A program made the position numbers and the translations under genes. Shown here piece after piece: positions 6,930-16,434 of a stretch of 64,000 nucleotides of DNA. The stretch lies in contig DBIA01000021.1 in the NCBI GenBank assembly GCA_002296525.1, positions 62,001 to 126,000 of the forward strand, read 5' to 3'. Under the pieces are notes generated by a model, which searched no databases, had not been told where the DNA came from, and was given only the letters and a program-made list of their open reading frames with translations. The stretch's first letter is position 1, and every line of letters starts with the position of its first letter. Origin of the DNA: Candidatus Neomicrothrix sp. UBA814 (GTDB taxonomy: Bacteria; Actinomycetota; Acidimicrobiia; Acidimicrobiales; Poriferisodalaceae).

Positions 6930-9359
6930 CTATCGACGGCTCCTACGACGACGTCTTCCCCGTCCATCATCTTTGGGTTCTGGCCCCATATCGCCGTACA
7001 GACCCTTGGCAGTTTCGGAGAAGTGTTCCTCAAATGAAACGTATTCTCGAGCCGTCGAAGAGCCGTTATCGTCGCTCGACGAACCTTCGCCGCCATCTTC
7101 TTCATTGTTTGAAGATGCCGTTTCTGGTTTATCGGCCGAAGCTGCATTTTCACTGGCTTCTTCAGACTGAGTCTCGCTTTCGACTACAGCGTCGCCCACC
7201 ATCGAAAGGGAAAGCTTCCCATTTGGGTCGATGTCGTCAACCAAAACCTGAACTGCGTCACCTACGTTAAGCACCTCCTCGACTTTGTCGAGTCGGCGGT
7301 CACCTCCGAGTTTGCTGATGTGCAATAAGCCGTCTGTGCCGGGCAAGATATTCACAAATGCACCGAACTTGGTGATGTTGACCACTCGACCTTCGTATTC
7401 AGCACCTACATCAGCAGTGGGCGGATTGACGATCAGTCGAATTTGACGCTCAGCCTCGGTGACTTTTTCGCGATCTGGTGAACCGATACTCACCACTCCT
7501 ACAGTGCCATCATCGTCAACAGATATATCTGCACCGGTTTCTTCTTGAATGGTGTTGATGACTTTGCCTCGCGGACCGATAACTTCTCCGATCTTGTCAA
7601 TCGGTATCTCGAAGCTGACAATTTTTGGAGCATTACCTCCGACGTCAGAACGCGGCTCAGAGATTGCATCATTCATGACTGACAGAATTTGCATCCGGGC
7701 CTCTCTCGCCTGCGCTAAGGCCTGAGCGAGAACTTCAGCGGGAATGCCATCAATCTTTGTGTCCAGTTGAAGGGCTGTGATGGCATCTTCGGTTCCAGCG
7801 ACTTTGAAGTCCATATCTCCGAACGCATCTTCTGCGCCCAAAATGTCGGTAAGAGTGACGTATTTACCTTCTGCATACACCAAGCCCATCGCAATGCCAG
7901 ATACGTGGCTCCGGATCGGCACACCTGCATCCATAAGCGACAGCGACGAAGCGCACACTGAACCCATGGATGTGGAGCCATTAGATGACAACACATCTGA
8001 AACTAAGCGCAGAGTGTATGGAAACTTCTCTTTTGAAGGGATGGCAGGCAACAATGCACGTTCAGCGAGAGCGCCATGTCCAATTTCTCGACGCTTGGGG
8101 CCCCTCATGAAGCCGGCCTCTCCTGTAGAGAAAGGTGGGAAGTTGTAATGGTGCATGTAGCGCTTGCGGTCGTTCGGGTTGAGCGTGTCGATGAGTTGTT
8201 CCATACGACTCATGCCCAATGTCGTGACATTTAGCACTTGGGTTTCCCCACGCTGAAATAAACCCGACCCGTGAGCCGTTTCACCCACATACGCAACTTC
8301 CGCAGACAGCGGGCGAACTTCATCCGTAGCCCGCCCATCGATACGGAAACCATCTTCCACTATGCGTCGACGAACAATTTCCTTCGTAACCGAACGCACT
8401 GCAGCGCCTATCTGCTTTGCAGCATCTTCCGTTTCGGAAAACTCTTCTTCGAGCTGTGCCCGAATTGCGGCAGTCACTTCATCTTGACGACCTTCACGCT
8501 CCGCCTTATCGGCGATAGCCATAACTTCGGTTAACTGTGGGGTCGCTACGGTCCGAACGCGTTCCACGATTTCGTCGCTGTAGTCAACACTTCGAACCCA
8601 TTCAAGCTCTTCGATTTCACCAACGCTGGCTCGCAAAGATTTTTGTAGCTCTATGACATCGTCGATCCACTGTTTCGATGCTTCGAGACCATCGGCCAAA
8701 ACCTCTTCTGTGACCTTAGGTGCCCCTTCGTCGTAATACTCGAAAGCGCGTTCAGTACCACCAGCTTCCACCATCATGATGGCAATATCGCCATTCTCTA
8801 GTTGTCGACCAGCAACAACCATCTCGAATGTAGATTCTTCGCCTTCTTGATAAGTCGGGAACGGTACCCATGCCCCGTCGGTGCTGTATGCGATTCGGAC
8901 GGCCGCAACAGGAGATTCAAATGGTATTCCGCTAACCCATAAAGCAGCCGAGGCACCGTTTAGGGCGATCACGTCGTACTGGTTTTCCCCGTCCACGCCG
9001 AGGATTGTCCCTACGACATGTGTCTCATGTCGGTATTCGGAAGGAAAGTTAGGGCGTAATGGCCGGTCGATAAGTCGACAGGCGAGAATCGCGTCGTCTG
9101 AAGCGCGCCCTTCTCTACGGAAAAAAGAGCCTGGAATCCGGCCAGCGGCGTACATTCTCTCTTCAATGTCGACGGTCAGTGGGAAAAAATCGGCGCCGTC
9201 TCGAGGTTTGCTCGAAGCAGTCGCTGTAACTAAGACTTGAGTTGACCCTATCTTTGCTGTTACGGCTCCATTTGAAAGTCCAGCTAACTTGCCGGTTTCA
9301 AATGAAATGGTTTTGTCGGTACCTGAAATAGGGCCCGATACGGATATGGCATCAGCCAT
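6930..9359 (-). CDS. pnp: Polyribonucleotide nucleotidyltransferase (PNPase)
   Basis: PNPase degrades RNA 3'-to-5' using phosphate, as a trimer in the cytoplasm. The 809 residues show the expected order: first RNase PH domain (DFFPLTVDIEERMYAAGRIPGSFFRREGR), helical linker, second RNase PH domain (GSGLFQRGETQVL, SNGSTSMGSVCAS, then the catalytic DILGAEDAFGDMDFKVAG), a KH domain (IGEVIGPRGKVI) and an S1 domain (VVNITKFGAFVNILPGTDGLLHIS). Beyond S1 is a tail of about 90 residues, first acidic and Ser-rich, then ending in RGRRRRRSRR. This tail is longer than in E. coli and may be an extra RNA- or protein-binding element. The gene follows rpsO, the common rpsO-pnp order. Confidence 0.97.
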   Translation of the reverse strand: MADAISVSGPISGTDKTISFETGKLAGLSNGAVTAKIGSTQVLVTATASSKPRDGADFFPLTVDIEERMYAAGRIPGSFFRREGRASDDAILACRLIDRPLRPNFPSEYRHETHVVGTILGVDGENQYDVIALNGASAALWVSGIPFESPVAAVRIAYSTDGAWVPFPTYQEGEESTFEMVVAGRQLENGDIAIMMVEAGGTERAFEYYDEGAPKVTEEVLADGLEASKQWIDDVIELQKSLRASVGEIEELEWVRSVDYSDEIVERVRTVATPQLTEVMAIADKAEREGRQDEVTAAIRAQLEEEFSETEDAAKQIGAAVRSVTKEIVRRRIVEDGFRIDGRATDEVRPLSAEVAYVGETAHGSGLFQRGETQVLNVTTLGMSRMEQLIDTLNPNDRKRYMHHYNFPPFSTGEAGFMRGPKRREIGHGALAERALLPAIPSKEKFPYTLRLVSDVLSSNGSTSMGSVCASSLSLMDAGVPIRSHVSGIAMGLVYAEGKYVTLTDILGAEDAFGDMDFKVAGTEDAITALQLDTKIDGIPAEVLAQALAQAREARMQILSVMNDAISEPRSDVGGNAPKIVSFEIPIDKIGEVIGPRGKVINTIQEETGADISVDDDGTVGVVSIGSPDREKVTEAERQIRLIVNPPTADVGAEYEGRVVNITKFGAFVNILPGTDGLLHISKLGGDRRLDKVEEVLNVGDAVQVLVDDIDPNGKLSLSMVGDAVVESETQSEEASENAASADKPETASSNNEEDGGEGSSSDDNGSSTAREYVSFEEHFSETAKGLYGDMGPEPKDDGRGRRRRRSRR

Positions 9360-9378
9360 GGTTTTCTTCTACTCCTTC

Positions 9379-9395
9379 GGCGAGACGTTCTCGCC
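9379..9395 (-). promoter_or_regulatory. Hairpin in the pnp leader
   Basis: GGCGAGA (9379-9385) and TCTCGCC (9389-9395) form a perfect 7-bp stem with a 3-base loop. It lies about 20 bases ahead of the pnp start and immediately before the AAGGAG ribosome-binding site. In enterobacteria PNPase controls its own mRNA through a leader stem between rpsO and pnp. This stem is in the same place but much shorter, so a similar role is only a suggestion. Confidence 0.4.
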
Positions 9396-9532
9396 ACTAT
9401 TTGCATTCAGTTGGTAGACGTCGATCACTCCGAGGTGGGGAGGGGTCGGCGACAACCAATTGCTGTGCAATCTGGATTTTTGAGCTTCAGTCGTGAACGC
9501 AACTAGCAACCGAATTGGGTCGCGAAGGTCAC

Positions 9533-9790
9533 TCAGCGACGCAAACCGAGTTTCGCAATTAGCGCTCGGTATCGCTCAACGTCATTATTGTCGAGATAGT
9601 TCAATAGTCGGCGTCGACGGCCTACGAGCTTCAGTAGGCCGCGCCGGCTGTGGTGGTCCTTTTGATGAGTCTGCAAATGTTCGGTGAGATCGTTTATCCG
9701 TTGGGTCAGCAACGCAATTTGTACTTCAGGTGAACCTGTATCTGCATCATGATGGCGATGCGCTGCCATGGTGTCGGATTTTTCGGCCAT
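9533..9790 (-). CDS. rpsO: 30S ribosomal protein S15
   Basis: S15 binds the central domain of 16S rRNA and helps join the subunits. The 85-residue product contains the conserved HxxDxGSPEVQIALLT stretch, the H-x3-DHHSRRGLLKLVGRRRRLLNYL core and the final RYRALIAKLGLRR. The frame opens seven codons earlier, but the ATG at 9790 (MAEKSDTM) has AAGGA at good distance and gives the usual length. It lies upstream of pnp, separated by about 170 bases that hold the pnp leader, and downstream of ribF. Confidence 0.96.
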   Translation of the reverse strand: MAEKSDTMAAHRHHDADTGSPEVQIALLTQRINDLTEHLQTHQKDHHSRRGLLKLVGRRRRLLNYLDNNDVERYRALIAKLGLRR

Positions 9791-9926
9791 GAATTTTTCC
9801 TTGATATACAACGTCTTGCCGCTCCGTAGAGGGTTTGGCGGCTGTTTGGCCGGCGCGGATGTTTGCGCCGTAAAGCATTCTAACAGCGAAGTCCTCAGTT
9901 ATTACAGACGGCGTCTAGGTCTTGAC

Positions 9927-10871
9927 TTACTCTTCGAGACACTTAGCCGCGTCCGCCACATCCTTACCTAACTGTTCTTGCAGTTGTTCGATGCCCTCAA
10001 ACTTTTTCTCGCCTCGAAGTCTGCGCACAAAACGAACTTTTGCTATTTCGCCGTACAAGTCTCCGCGAAAACCTATGAGGTGCGCTTCGATCAATGAACG
10101 GTCAGCGTAGTCATAGAACGTCGGTCGCTTACCAATATTGACCGCCGCAGGATATTGCGTTCCGTCTTCCCTGATATACCACGCTGCGTAGACGCCGTCT
10201 GCGGGCACCTGCAAATCAGGTGTTGTCGGCAAATTAGCTGTGGGGAATCCAATTGTGCGTCCACGCCTATCGCCGGGAGTAACCACCCCTCGTACTTCAA
10301 AAGGGCGTCCGAGAAGGCGGTGTGCTTTTTCCACGTCCCCATCGGTCAAAGCACTTCGTATTGAGGTCGACGAGATTACTTCGCCTTCCCCTGTTAGTTG
10401 CTTGACCAAAGGCAGCCCAACCACTTCATAGCCGCATTCATCTCCGACCACCTTCAGCGTTTCAACATTGCCTCGGCGACCTTTTCCAAAGTGAAAGTCA
10501 GCTCCAACAATCACCGCACGTGCCTGCAGGCAGTCCACGAGTATCTGCTGTGCAAAGGTTTCAGCTTTAACTTGTGCTTGTTCTTCTGTGAATTCGACGA
10601 CCAGTGTGTAATCGACACCTGTTTCCGCCAATAGTTCAAGTTTGTGTTCTAAGTCGCATAGCAGCAGAGGGGCAGATTCCGGACGCACAATTGTCGCCGG
10701 GTGGCGGTCGAAGGTCACGACCGCAGTTGCACAACCACGTTCGGCTGCCATCCGATGCATTTCAGCCACGACAGTTCTATGGCCTCGGTGGACACCGTCG
10801 TATTCACCGACGGTCACTACGCTGCCTTGTTCCAAAGTTGGCGACCAAGCGAGGTCGCGGATGATCTCCAC
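9927..10871 (-). CDS. ribF: Bifunctional riboflavin kinase/FAD synthetase
   Basis: RibF converts riboflavin to FMN and then FAD. The 314 residues show the N-terminal nucleotidyltransferase domain (VTVGEYDGVHRGH near residues 20-32, GADFHFGKGRRGN, SSTSIRSAL) and the C-terminal riboflavin kinase domain starting at about 185 (GDRRGRTIGFPTANL, then PAAVNIGKRPTF and EAHLIGFRGDLYG). The usual G-x-F-D of the first domain reads GEYD here, a conservative change. Located between truB and rpsO, its standard position in many bacteria. Confidence 0.96.
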   Translation of the reverse strand: MEIIRDLAWSPTLEQGSVVTVGEYDGVHRGHRTVVAEMHRMAAERGCATAVVTFDRHPATIVRPESAPLLLCDLEHKLELLAETGVDYTLVVEFTEEQAQVKAETFAQQILVDCLQARAVIVGADFHFGKGRRGNVETLKVVGDECGYEVVGLPLVKQLTGEGEVISSTSIRSALTDGDVEKAHRLLGRPFEVRGVVTPGDRRGRTIGFPTANLPTTPDLQVPADGVYAAWYIREDGTQYPAAVNIGKRPTFYDYADRSLIEAHLIGFRGDLYGEIAKVRFVRRLRGEKKFEGIEQLQEQLGKDVADAAKCLEE

Positions 10872-10946
10872 TTCTTTAAACTACCCGCCGGACGCCGCCG
10901 CCACGACTTCTATCAGCAAGAGAATTGTGACTATGAGCTCGGTCGT

Positions 10947-11810
10947 TTACTTCGGAATGACGACACCTACTACTACTACGCCATCTTGAATTTCGTGCAC
11001 GGCCACCAGATTCCGATTGGCGTCCAAGAGCGCCCAGGGACCGTCACCCTGCATCCGGTCAATTTTGAGTTTCCCGCCGTTTTGAACCAAGGAAATCTCG
11101 TCTTGGCTCAACGATATTTGTTCCATCCCTCTTGTTAATTCCACAACCGGCAAAAGGGGCGCCTCATCAATCGTTCCAGTTTCCTCAACTGAGTAGTGGC
11201 CACTTCGTGTTCTACGAAGGTTCCGTATGTGGGCGCCGCCGCCCAACGCCACTCCGAGGTCAGCACCCAATGTTCGGATGTATGTACCCGCTGAACAAGT
11301 CACTAGGGCTCGCCATATCAATGGGTCATCGGTTGCTTCAACCTCAAACCTGCTCACTACCACCGAGCGTGATTCTCGGTCTACCTCGAGTCCTTCGCGG
11401 GCAATTTCGTAAAGTCGCCGTCCGCCAACTCGGCGCGCTGACACCATCGGAGGTACTTGTTCAATCTCGCCTGTAAGAGATGCCGTGGCAGCTTCGATTT
11501 GCTGATAATCGAATGACATATCGTGTTCCGCGACCATCTGACCCGATGCATCAAGTGTGTCTGTTTCAGTCCCGAAGACTATTTCGACCTCATAGGTCTT
11601 TTCGGAAGCCGTTGCAAACCGCAACAATCGGGTGGCGTTACCAACTCCGATGACCAGCACCCCCGTAGCATCTGGGTCCAACGTTCCGGCATGGCCAATA
11701 CGCCGCTCACCAAACCGTTTTCGTAGCTGCCCGACAACATCATGCGAGGTCATGCCAGCCGGTTTGTCAATTAGTACCGCTCCATGAACGACGGGGGGTT
11801 TACGTGCCAT
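10947..11810 (-). CDS. truB: tRNA pseudouridine(55) synthase
   Basis: TruB isomerises U55 in the T-loop of tRNAs. The 287 residues carry the N-terminal IDKPAGMTSHDVV, the catalytic motif HAGTLDPDATGVLVIG (catalytic Asp in LDP), and SAGTYIRTLGADLG further on. The C-terminal part is short and PUA-like. The start ATG overlaps the rbfA stop by one base (TAATG), indicating translational coupling. Gene order infB-rbfA-truB-ribF-rpsO is classical. Confidence 0.96.
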   Translation of the reverse strand: MARKPPVVHGAVLIDKPAGMTSHDVVGQLRKRFGERRIGHAGTLDPDATGVLVIGVGNATRLLRFATASEKTYEVEIVFGTETDTLDASGQMVAEHDMSFDYQQIEAATASLTGEIEQVPPMVSARRVGGRRLYEIAREGLEVDRESRSVVVSRFEVEATDDPLIWRALVTCSAGTYIRTLGADLGVALGGGAHIRNLRRTRSGHYSVEETGTIDEAPLLPVVELTRGMEQISLSQDEISLVQNGGKLKIDRMQGDGPWALLDANRNLVAVHEIQDGVVVVGVVIPK

Positions 11811-12211
11811 TAATCGGTTTTTGTTTGCGTCTCAGAGTCACCCATTCCAAGTTCGTCCAAAATGGACTCAATTCGGCCCGCGTCATGTATCGATGTATCG
11901 GGAGCAAAGTGGATTGTTGGGGTCCGACGCATTCGCGACTGTCGGGCTAGGGCCTGCTGGACTCTTTGGCGATGTTGTTCGAGGGCATCGGCAACCACTT
12001 CTACGTCTTCTTCGTCGGATATGTAAAACCAAACAGTGGCGTTGGCGAGCTCACGGTCGACATCAACACCGGTTATCGATACCAAAAAGAGTCGGGAGTC
12101 GTCGATACGTTCTAATTCCCCAGCAACTATTTCTTTGACTAGCCCCGAAACGCGGTCGGTACGTTCATAGTTTTGACCGCTTCTGCGGTGATGCCCTCGT
12201 TTGTTGCTCAT
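11810..12211 (-). CDS. rbfA: Ribosome-binding factor A
   Basis: RbfA binds the immature 30S subunit near the 5' end of 16S rRNA during late assembly. The 133-residue protein has the family's features: VSGLVKEIVAGELERIDD at about 22-39, then SITGVDVDRELANATVWFYI, and the closing SRMRRTPTIHFAPDTSIHDAGRI segment. The N-terminus is basic (NKRGHHRRSG). It sits 35 bases after infB and overlaps truB by one base. Confidence 0.95.
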   Translation of the reverse strand: MSNKRGHHRRSGQNYERTDRVSGLVKEIVAGELERIDDSRLFLVSITGVDVDRELANATVWFYISDEEDVEVVADALEQHRQRVQQALARQSRMRRTPTIHFAPDTSIHDAGRIESILDELGMGDSETQTKTD

Positions 12212-12246
12212 CTCGCAGCCTCCGAGTTGAAGCTGTTGTTTAGCAG

Positions 12247-15012
12247 TTACGCAATCGGGATCTCACGCTCATCGTAGGTTTCGATCACGTCACCTTCTTT
12301 GAGATCTGTAAAGTCTGACAAACCAATGCCACATTCCATGCCTGCGGTCACCTGATTGACCGGGTCTTGGAAATGACGAAGTGATGCGACTTCGCCCTTC
12401 CAGATAATGGCTCCTTCTCTCAAGAACCTAACTTTTGCTCCGTCGCTAATGGTGCCATTTTCAACAAGACAGCCGGCAATCGGGCCTACGCCAGATATTC
12501 GGAATACCTGCCGTACCTGAGCCTCTCCGGTAACGATTTCCTCGAACTCTGGTTCGAGCATGCCGAGCATGGCATTTTCAATGTCCTCTAGAAGTTGATA
12601 AATAATTTCATATAGTCGAATTTCGACGTTTTCGGTTTCGGCAGTTTCACGTGCTTTTCGGTCCGGGCGAACGTTGAAGCCCAAAATTGTGGCATTCGAA
12701 GCGACCGCTAACTGAACGTCGTTTTCATTAACACCGCCAACACCCCTGCTAACAAAAGACAGTTTGACGTCGTCGCGTTCGAGTTTCCGTAAGCTTTCGG
12801 TCACCGCCTCAAGCGATCCATGAACGTCAGCTTTGAGGACTAGGTTGAGAGTGGTTGCCTCGCCAGCTTGAATCTGTTTGAAGATGTCTTCGAGCTTTGC
12901 TCCGCCGCCTCCAGACGATGACACTGTTGCCATATTCGCTTGGCGTTGCCAATGTTCACGCGTATCCGCTACTCGGCTTGCGGTCTTTTCGTCGGGGGCA
13001 ACCGTAAAGATATCCCCGGATCTAGGGACCTCTGAAAGCCCGAGGACTTCAACGGGAGTTGAAGGCCCAGCCTCGGATACAGCGTTACCGAGATCATCGG
13101 TCATGGCCCGAACTCTTCCCCACGCAGCCCCCGCCACAATCGGATCTCCAATCGAGAGAGTCCCTCGTTGGACGAGAACAGTAGCTACCGGTCCTCTTCC
13201 TTTGTCTAGGTTGGCTTCGAGTACGGTTCCAACAGCCCGACCGTCCGGTGTGGCTTTCAATTCTTCTAGCTCAGAAACTAGAACTATCTGATCAAGGAGG
13301 TCGTCGATGCCCTCTTCGGTCATTGCTGATACCGGGACCGTAATAATGTCGCCGCCATAGGATTCGGGGATTAAATCTCGTTCAGCCAGTTGGGCCAGGA
13401 CTTTATTGGGGTCAGCACCTTCACGGTCGATCTTGTTAATTGCAACCACAATGGGAACTTCCGCAGCACGCGCGTGATCCATCGCTTCCAGTGTTTGCGG
13501 CATTACTCCATCATCGGCTGCGACAACAAGAATAACGATGTCAGTAGCTTGAGCTCCTCGTGCGCGCATACTGGTGAAAGCAGCGTGACCTGGGGTGTCG
13601 ATAAAGGTCAGTGCTTGTCCGCCCCGCTCTACTTGGTAGGCGCCAATATGCTGAGTAATACCCCCAGCTTCTCCGTCTACGACATTCGACGACCGAATGC
13701 GATCTAGAAGCAAGGTTTTGCCATGATCTACGTGACCCATAACGGTGATTACCGGTGGTCGCGGCGCAGCCCCAACGTCATCTAGGTCAATTTCCAGGGC
13801 TTTAAGAATTTCTTCCTCTTGCTCAGCACCGGGGTCGACCAGACGTATCTCGGCTCCTAATTCAGCAGCAAAAAGTTCGACCATGTCATCGCTAAGCGAT
13901 TGGGTCGCCGTAACCATTTCTCCTTGTTGAAGGAGGAATCTCACTATGTCAGCAGCCGATCGATTGAGTTTGCTTGCTATTTCTTGAGCTGTGGAGCCTC
14001 GTTCAAGTACTACTTCGCCCTCAGGCACCGGGGCGTCTGCTGGTGTGTACGTAGCTAACTCTTGTGGTTGAAGCTCTTCTTGTTGACGTCTGCGCCGCTT
14101 TTGTTTACGACCGCGTCGTTGCTGCGGACCACCTCGAGGTCCGCCTGGGCGGCCACCTGGACGACCTCCAGGTCCGTCAGGACCGATTGGCGGGCCTCCT
14201 GGGCCCGGCGCGCCTCCTGGCCCCCTTTGTCCACCTGGTCTATTCGGTCTACGGGGCCCACCGCTTCCGGGTCGCCCACCACTCGGAGAATTGGCGTTAT
14301 CTGCCTTACGGGCACGCGGAGGACCTGGGGGCGGCGGAATAGCTCGACCGGAGCCTGACCGCGGCGGGGCGGCGCCCGGCGGCGGTGGTATTGGCTTGCC
14401 GCTACCCGATCGCGGCGGCGCAGGCATGCGTGGAGGAGGTCCTGCTGGCGCTGAACCTATATCGCGGCTGGTTGGCGCTTCGCGCTCTCCTTGCGCTTCT
14501 TCGTTTTTAGGTGTGGGGCGGGCCGATGTGTCTTCGACGACTCGCCGAGCCGGCTCTTGGCCACTTGAAGTAACGAGCGGTCGTGCAGCTGGAGCCTCTT
14601 GATCATCAGCAACACTGGTGTCCTGTTGTTCCGGCGCGTCATCATCCGGCGGTGCAGGTTCGGTTGGAGCCGCTGCCTCAACCGCGGGGGCTTTCTTCTT
14701 CGCGGGGGCTTTCTTCTTCGCAGGGGCTTTCTTCTTCGCGGGGGCTTTCTTCTTCGCGGGAGCTTTCTTCTTCGCGGGAGCTTTTTTCTTCGCGGGGGCT
14801 TTTTTCTTCGCCGCTTTTGGCTCTTCCGGCTGCGTTTCCCGAATCAGACCTTCTCGATCAGCTTTGCGACGCACCCGGTCGGCTTGCGCTATTTGAATAC
14901 TCGAGGAGTGGCTTTTTACTTCGATGCCGAGCGCGTCACAGAGCGCGAGAGTCTCATCGTTAGTGAGACCTAACTCTTTTGCGAGTTCATGCACCCGGGG
15001 GTTCTTGGGCAA
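12247..15012 (-). CDS. infB: Translation initiation factor IF-2
   Basis: IF-2 is the GTPase that places initiator fMet-tRNA on the 30S subunit. At 921 residues it is the long actinobacterial type. The order is: IF2_N helical domain (RVHELAKELGLTNDETLALCDALG, residues 5-28), a Lys/Ala/Pro tandem-repeat linker (about 68-112), a long Pro/Gly/Arg-rich disordered region to about 310, a second IF2_N-like segment, the G domain (GHVDHGKT, DTPGHAAF, NKID), then domains II to IV, which bind fMet-tRNA. The product ends REIPIA. The gene follows nusA after 144 bases. The small ylxR gene that often lies between nusA and infB is not present. Confidence 0.97.
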   Translation of the reverse strand: MPKNPRVHELAKELGLTNDETLALCDALGIEVKSHSSSIQIAQADRVRRKADREGLIRETQPEEPKAAKKKAPAKKKAPAKKKAPAKKKAPAKKKAPAKKKAPAKKKAPAVEAAAPTEPAPPDDDAPEQQDTSVADDQEAPAARPLVTSSGQEPARRVVEDTSARPTPKNEEAQGEREAPTSRDIGSAPAGPPPRMPAPPRSGSGKPIPPPPGAAPPRSGSGRAIPPPPGPPRARKADNANSPSGGRPGSGGPRRPNRPGGQRGPGGAPGPGGPPIGPDGPGGRPGGRPGGPRGGPQQRRGRKQKRRRRQQEELQPQELATYTPADAPVPEGEVVLERGSTAQEIASKLNRSAADIVRFLLQQGEMVTATQSLSDDMVELFAAELGAEIRLVDPGAEQEEEILKALEIDLDDVGAAPRPPVITVMGHVDHGKTLLLDRIRSSNVVDGEAGGITQHIGAYQVERGGQALTFIDTPGHAAFTSMRARGAQATDIVILVVAADDGVMPQTLEAMDHARAAEVPIVVAINKIDREGADPNKVLAQLAERDLIPESYGGDIITVPVSAMTEEGIDDLLDQIVLVSELEELKATPDGRAVGTVLEANLDKGRGPVATVLVQRGTLSIGDPIVAGAAWGRVRAMTDDLGNAVSEAGPSTPVEVLGLSEVPRSGDIFTVAPDEKTASRVADTREHWQRQANMATVSSSGGGGAKLEDIFKQIQAGEATTLNLVLKADVHGSLEAVTESLRKLERDDVKLSFVSRGVGGVNENDVQLAVASNATILGFNVRPDRKARETAETENVEIRLYEIIYQLLEDIENAMLGMLEPEFEEIVTGEAQVRQVFRISGVGPIAGCLVENGTISDGAKVRFLREGAIIWKGEVASLRHFQDPVNQVTAGMECGIGLSDFTDLKEGDVIETYDEREIPIA
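14683..14808 (-). repeat. 18-bp tandem repeat inside infB (7 units)
   Basis: Seven head-to-tail 18-base units (plus-strand form cgcgggggctttcttctt) run from 14683 to 14808 with only a few substitutions. On the minus strand each encodes the hexapeptide KKKAPA, giving a lysine/alanine/proline linker in IF-2. The near identity at DNA level implies recent expansion or homogenisation by slippage. Copy number probably varies between strains. Confidence 0.95.
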
Positions 15013-15156
15013 ACGCGTTCCTTACTATTCGTTGGGGTCTGTGAGCGGCGGATGATTCGTACCGTCTTCTATCTTCGCAGACAGCGACGGGTTTCCGGTA
15101 GATAACGGTGCTATTGACTGTTGAGCAACGCTACCGGGTATAACACCCACAGTTGG

Positions 15157-16434
15157 TCAGTTGCTTAGCTCTTCTTCCTCGATTTCTGTCTCTTCCTGAT
15201 TATCTCGTTCATCTGCGGGGCCGTCATCGCCATTTTCCTCATCGGGAAGCGCGTCTCCCTCACCCAGTTCCTCACCAACGGCTTCTGAATCGTCTTCGAT
15301 GAGCTCGTCCCCATCAGCTTGGTCAGCTTCTTCTGCGGCGGTCGCCCAGTCGTCTGCCGACATCGCTTCACTGCCATCTGCTGGAACCCAAGTCTGTTCT
15401 CCGGTTTCAGGGTCTGTAACCCACTCACCTTCAGCCCAATCACCTTCGGCGTATGCTGTTTCTTCGTCGAGAATCTGAGTTTCACTCTTAATGTCAATCC
15501 GCCAGCCCGTTAAGCGCGCAGCGAGTCGTGCGTTTTGGCCCTCTCGACCAATAGCGAGTGACAGCTGATGATCGGGAACTACGACTTCAGCGACACCTTC
15601 AACTTCGTGAAAGCGAACCTCACGCACCTTTGCAGGTGAAAGCGCTTTAGCAACAAAATCGTGTTGGTCTTCAGAAAAGGGCACAATGTCAATCTTCTCG
15701 CCCCGTAATTCATTTACGACTTGACGCACGCGCGCTCCGCGGGCCCCAACACATGCTCCCACGGGGTCAATGTTGGTGTCGTTCGACCAGACAGCAATCT
15801 TGGTGCGATGACCAGGCTCTCTCGCACAAGCTTTCATTTCCACTATCCCGTCACTGATTTCGGGAACTTCAAGCTTGAAAAGTTCGCGAATCAATCCAGG
15901 ATGAGTGCGCGACACAACGATCTGAGGGCCTTTGGCTGTTTTACGAACCTCAACGATGTAGGCCTTCAGACGACTATTCGGTTCAGGTCTTTCATATGGC
16001 ACTTGTTCTGACTGCGGTAGGAGAGCTTCCACCCGACCTAAATCAAGAAGGGTGTAGCGCGAATCTGTTTGCTGAATAATGCCCGTCACTATGTCACCCT
16101 CGCGTCCGGCATATTCGTCGTACTTCATATCGCGTTCGACTTCTCGAATTCGCTGAGTAAGAACTTGACGGGCCGTCTGCGCCGCTATCCGCCCAAAGTT
16201 CTCAGGAGTGTCGTCCCATTCTTGAACAACATTGCCTTCTTCATCTATTTCTTGCGCTATCACCGAAATATTAAACGTCTCGTCAATAACGACGTATGCG
16301 TCGTCAGCGGCATCTGGCATTCTTTTGTAAGCAGATTCAAGACCGTTAGCTACCGCTTCCAACAGCAACTCAGTTGTCATGCCTTTTTCAGCAGCCAGAG
16401 CTTGAAGGGCTTCCATCATGTCCGGGGTAGTCAT
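15157..16434 (-). CDS. nusA: Transcription termination/antitermination factor NusA
   Basis: NusA binds RNA polymerase and modulates pausing, termination and antitermination. The 425 residues show the N-terminal polymerase-binding domain (MEALQALAAEKGMTTELLLE), an S1 domain (EGDIVTGIIQQTDSRYTLLDLG) and tandem KH domains (DPVGACVGARGARVRQVV; LSLAIGREGQNARLAARLTGW). The last 100 or so residues are very acidic with no folded domain evident. The frame is open 26 codons further upstream, but ATG at 16434 overlaps the rimP stop (ATGA) and has a strong AAAGGAGG site nine bases ahead. Confidence 0.96.
   Translation of the reverse strand: MTTPDMMEALQALAAEKGMTTELLLEAVANGLESAYKRMPDAADDAYVVIDETFNISVIAQEIDEEGNVVQEWDDTPENFGRIAAQTARQVLTQRIREVERDMKYDEYAGREGDIVTGIIQQTDSRYTLLDLGRVEALLPQSEQVPYERPEPNSRLKAYIVEVRKTAKGPQIVVSRTHPGLIRELFKLEVPEISDGIVEMKACAREPGHRTKIAVWSNDTNIDPVGACVGARGARVRQVVNELRGEKIDIVPFSEDQHDFVAKALSPAKVREVRFHEVEGVAEVVVPDHQLSLAIGREGQNARLAARLTGWRIDIKSETQILDEETAYAEGDWAEGEWVTDPETGEQTWVPADGSEAMSADDWATAAEEADQADGDELIEDDSEAVGEELGEGDALPDEENGDDGPADERDNQEETEIEEEELSN

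Noticed and set aside
14683..14808. Repeat array resembling a CRISPR
   Set aside because: Units are contiguous 18-base tandem repeats without spacers, inside a coding gene.
14599..14973. Plus-strand frames antisense to infB reading as Phe/Arg/Gly repeats
   Set aside because: They are the reverse reading of the Lys/Ala/Pro linker repeat and have no ribosome-binding site or independent start.
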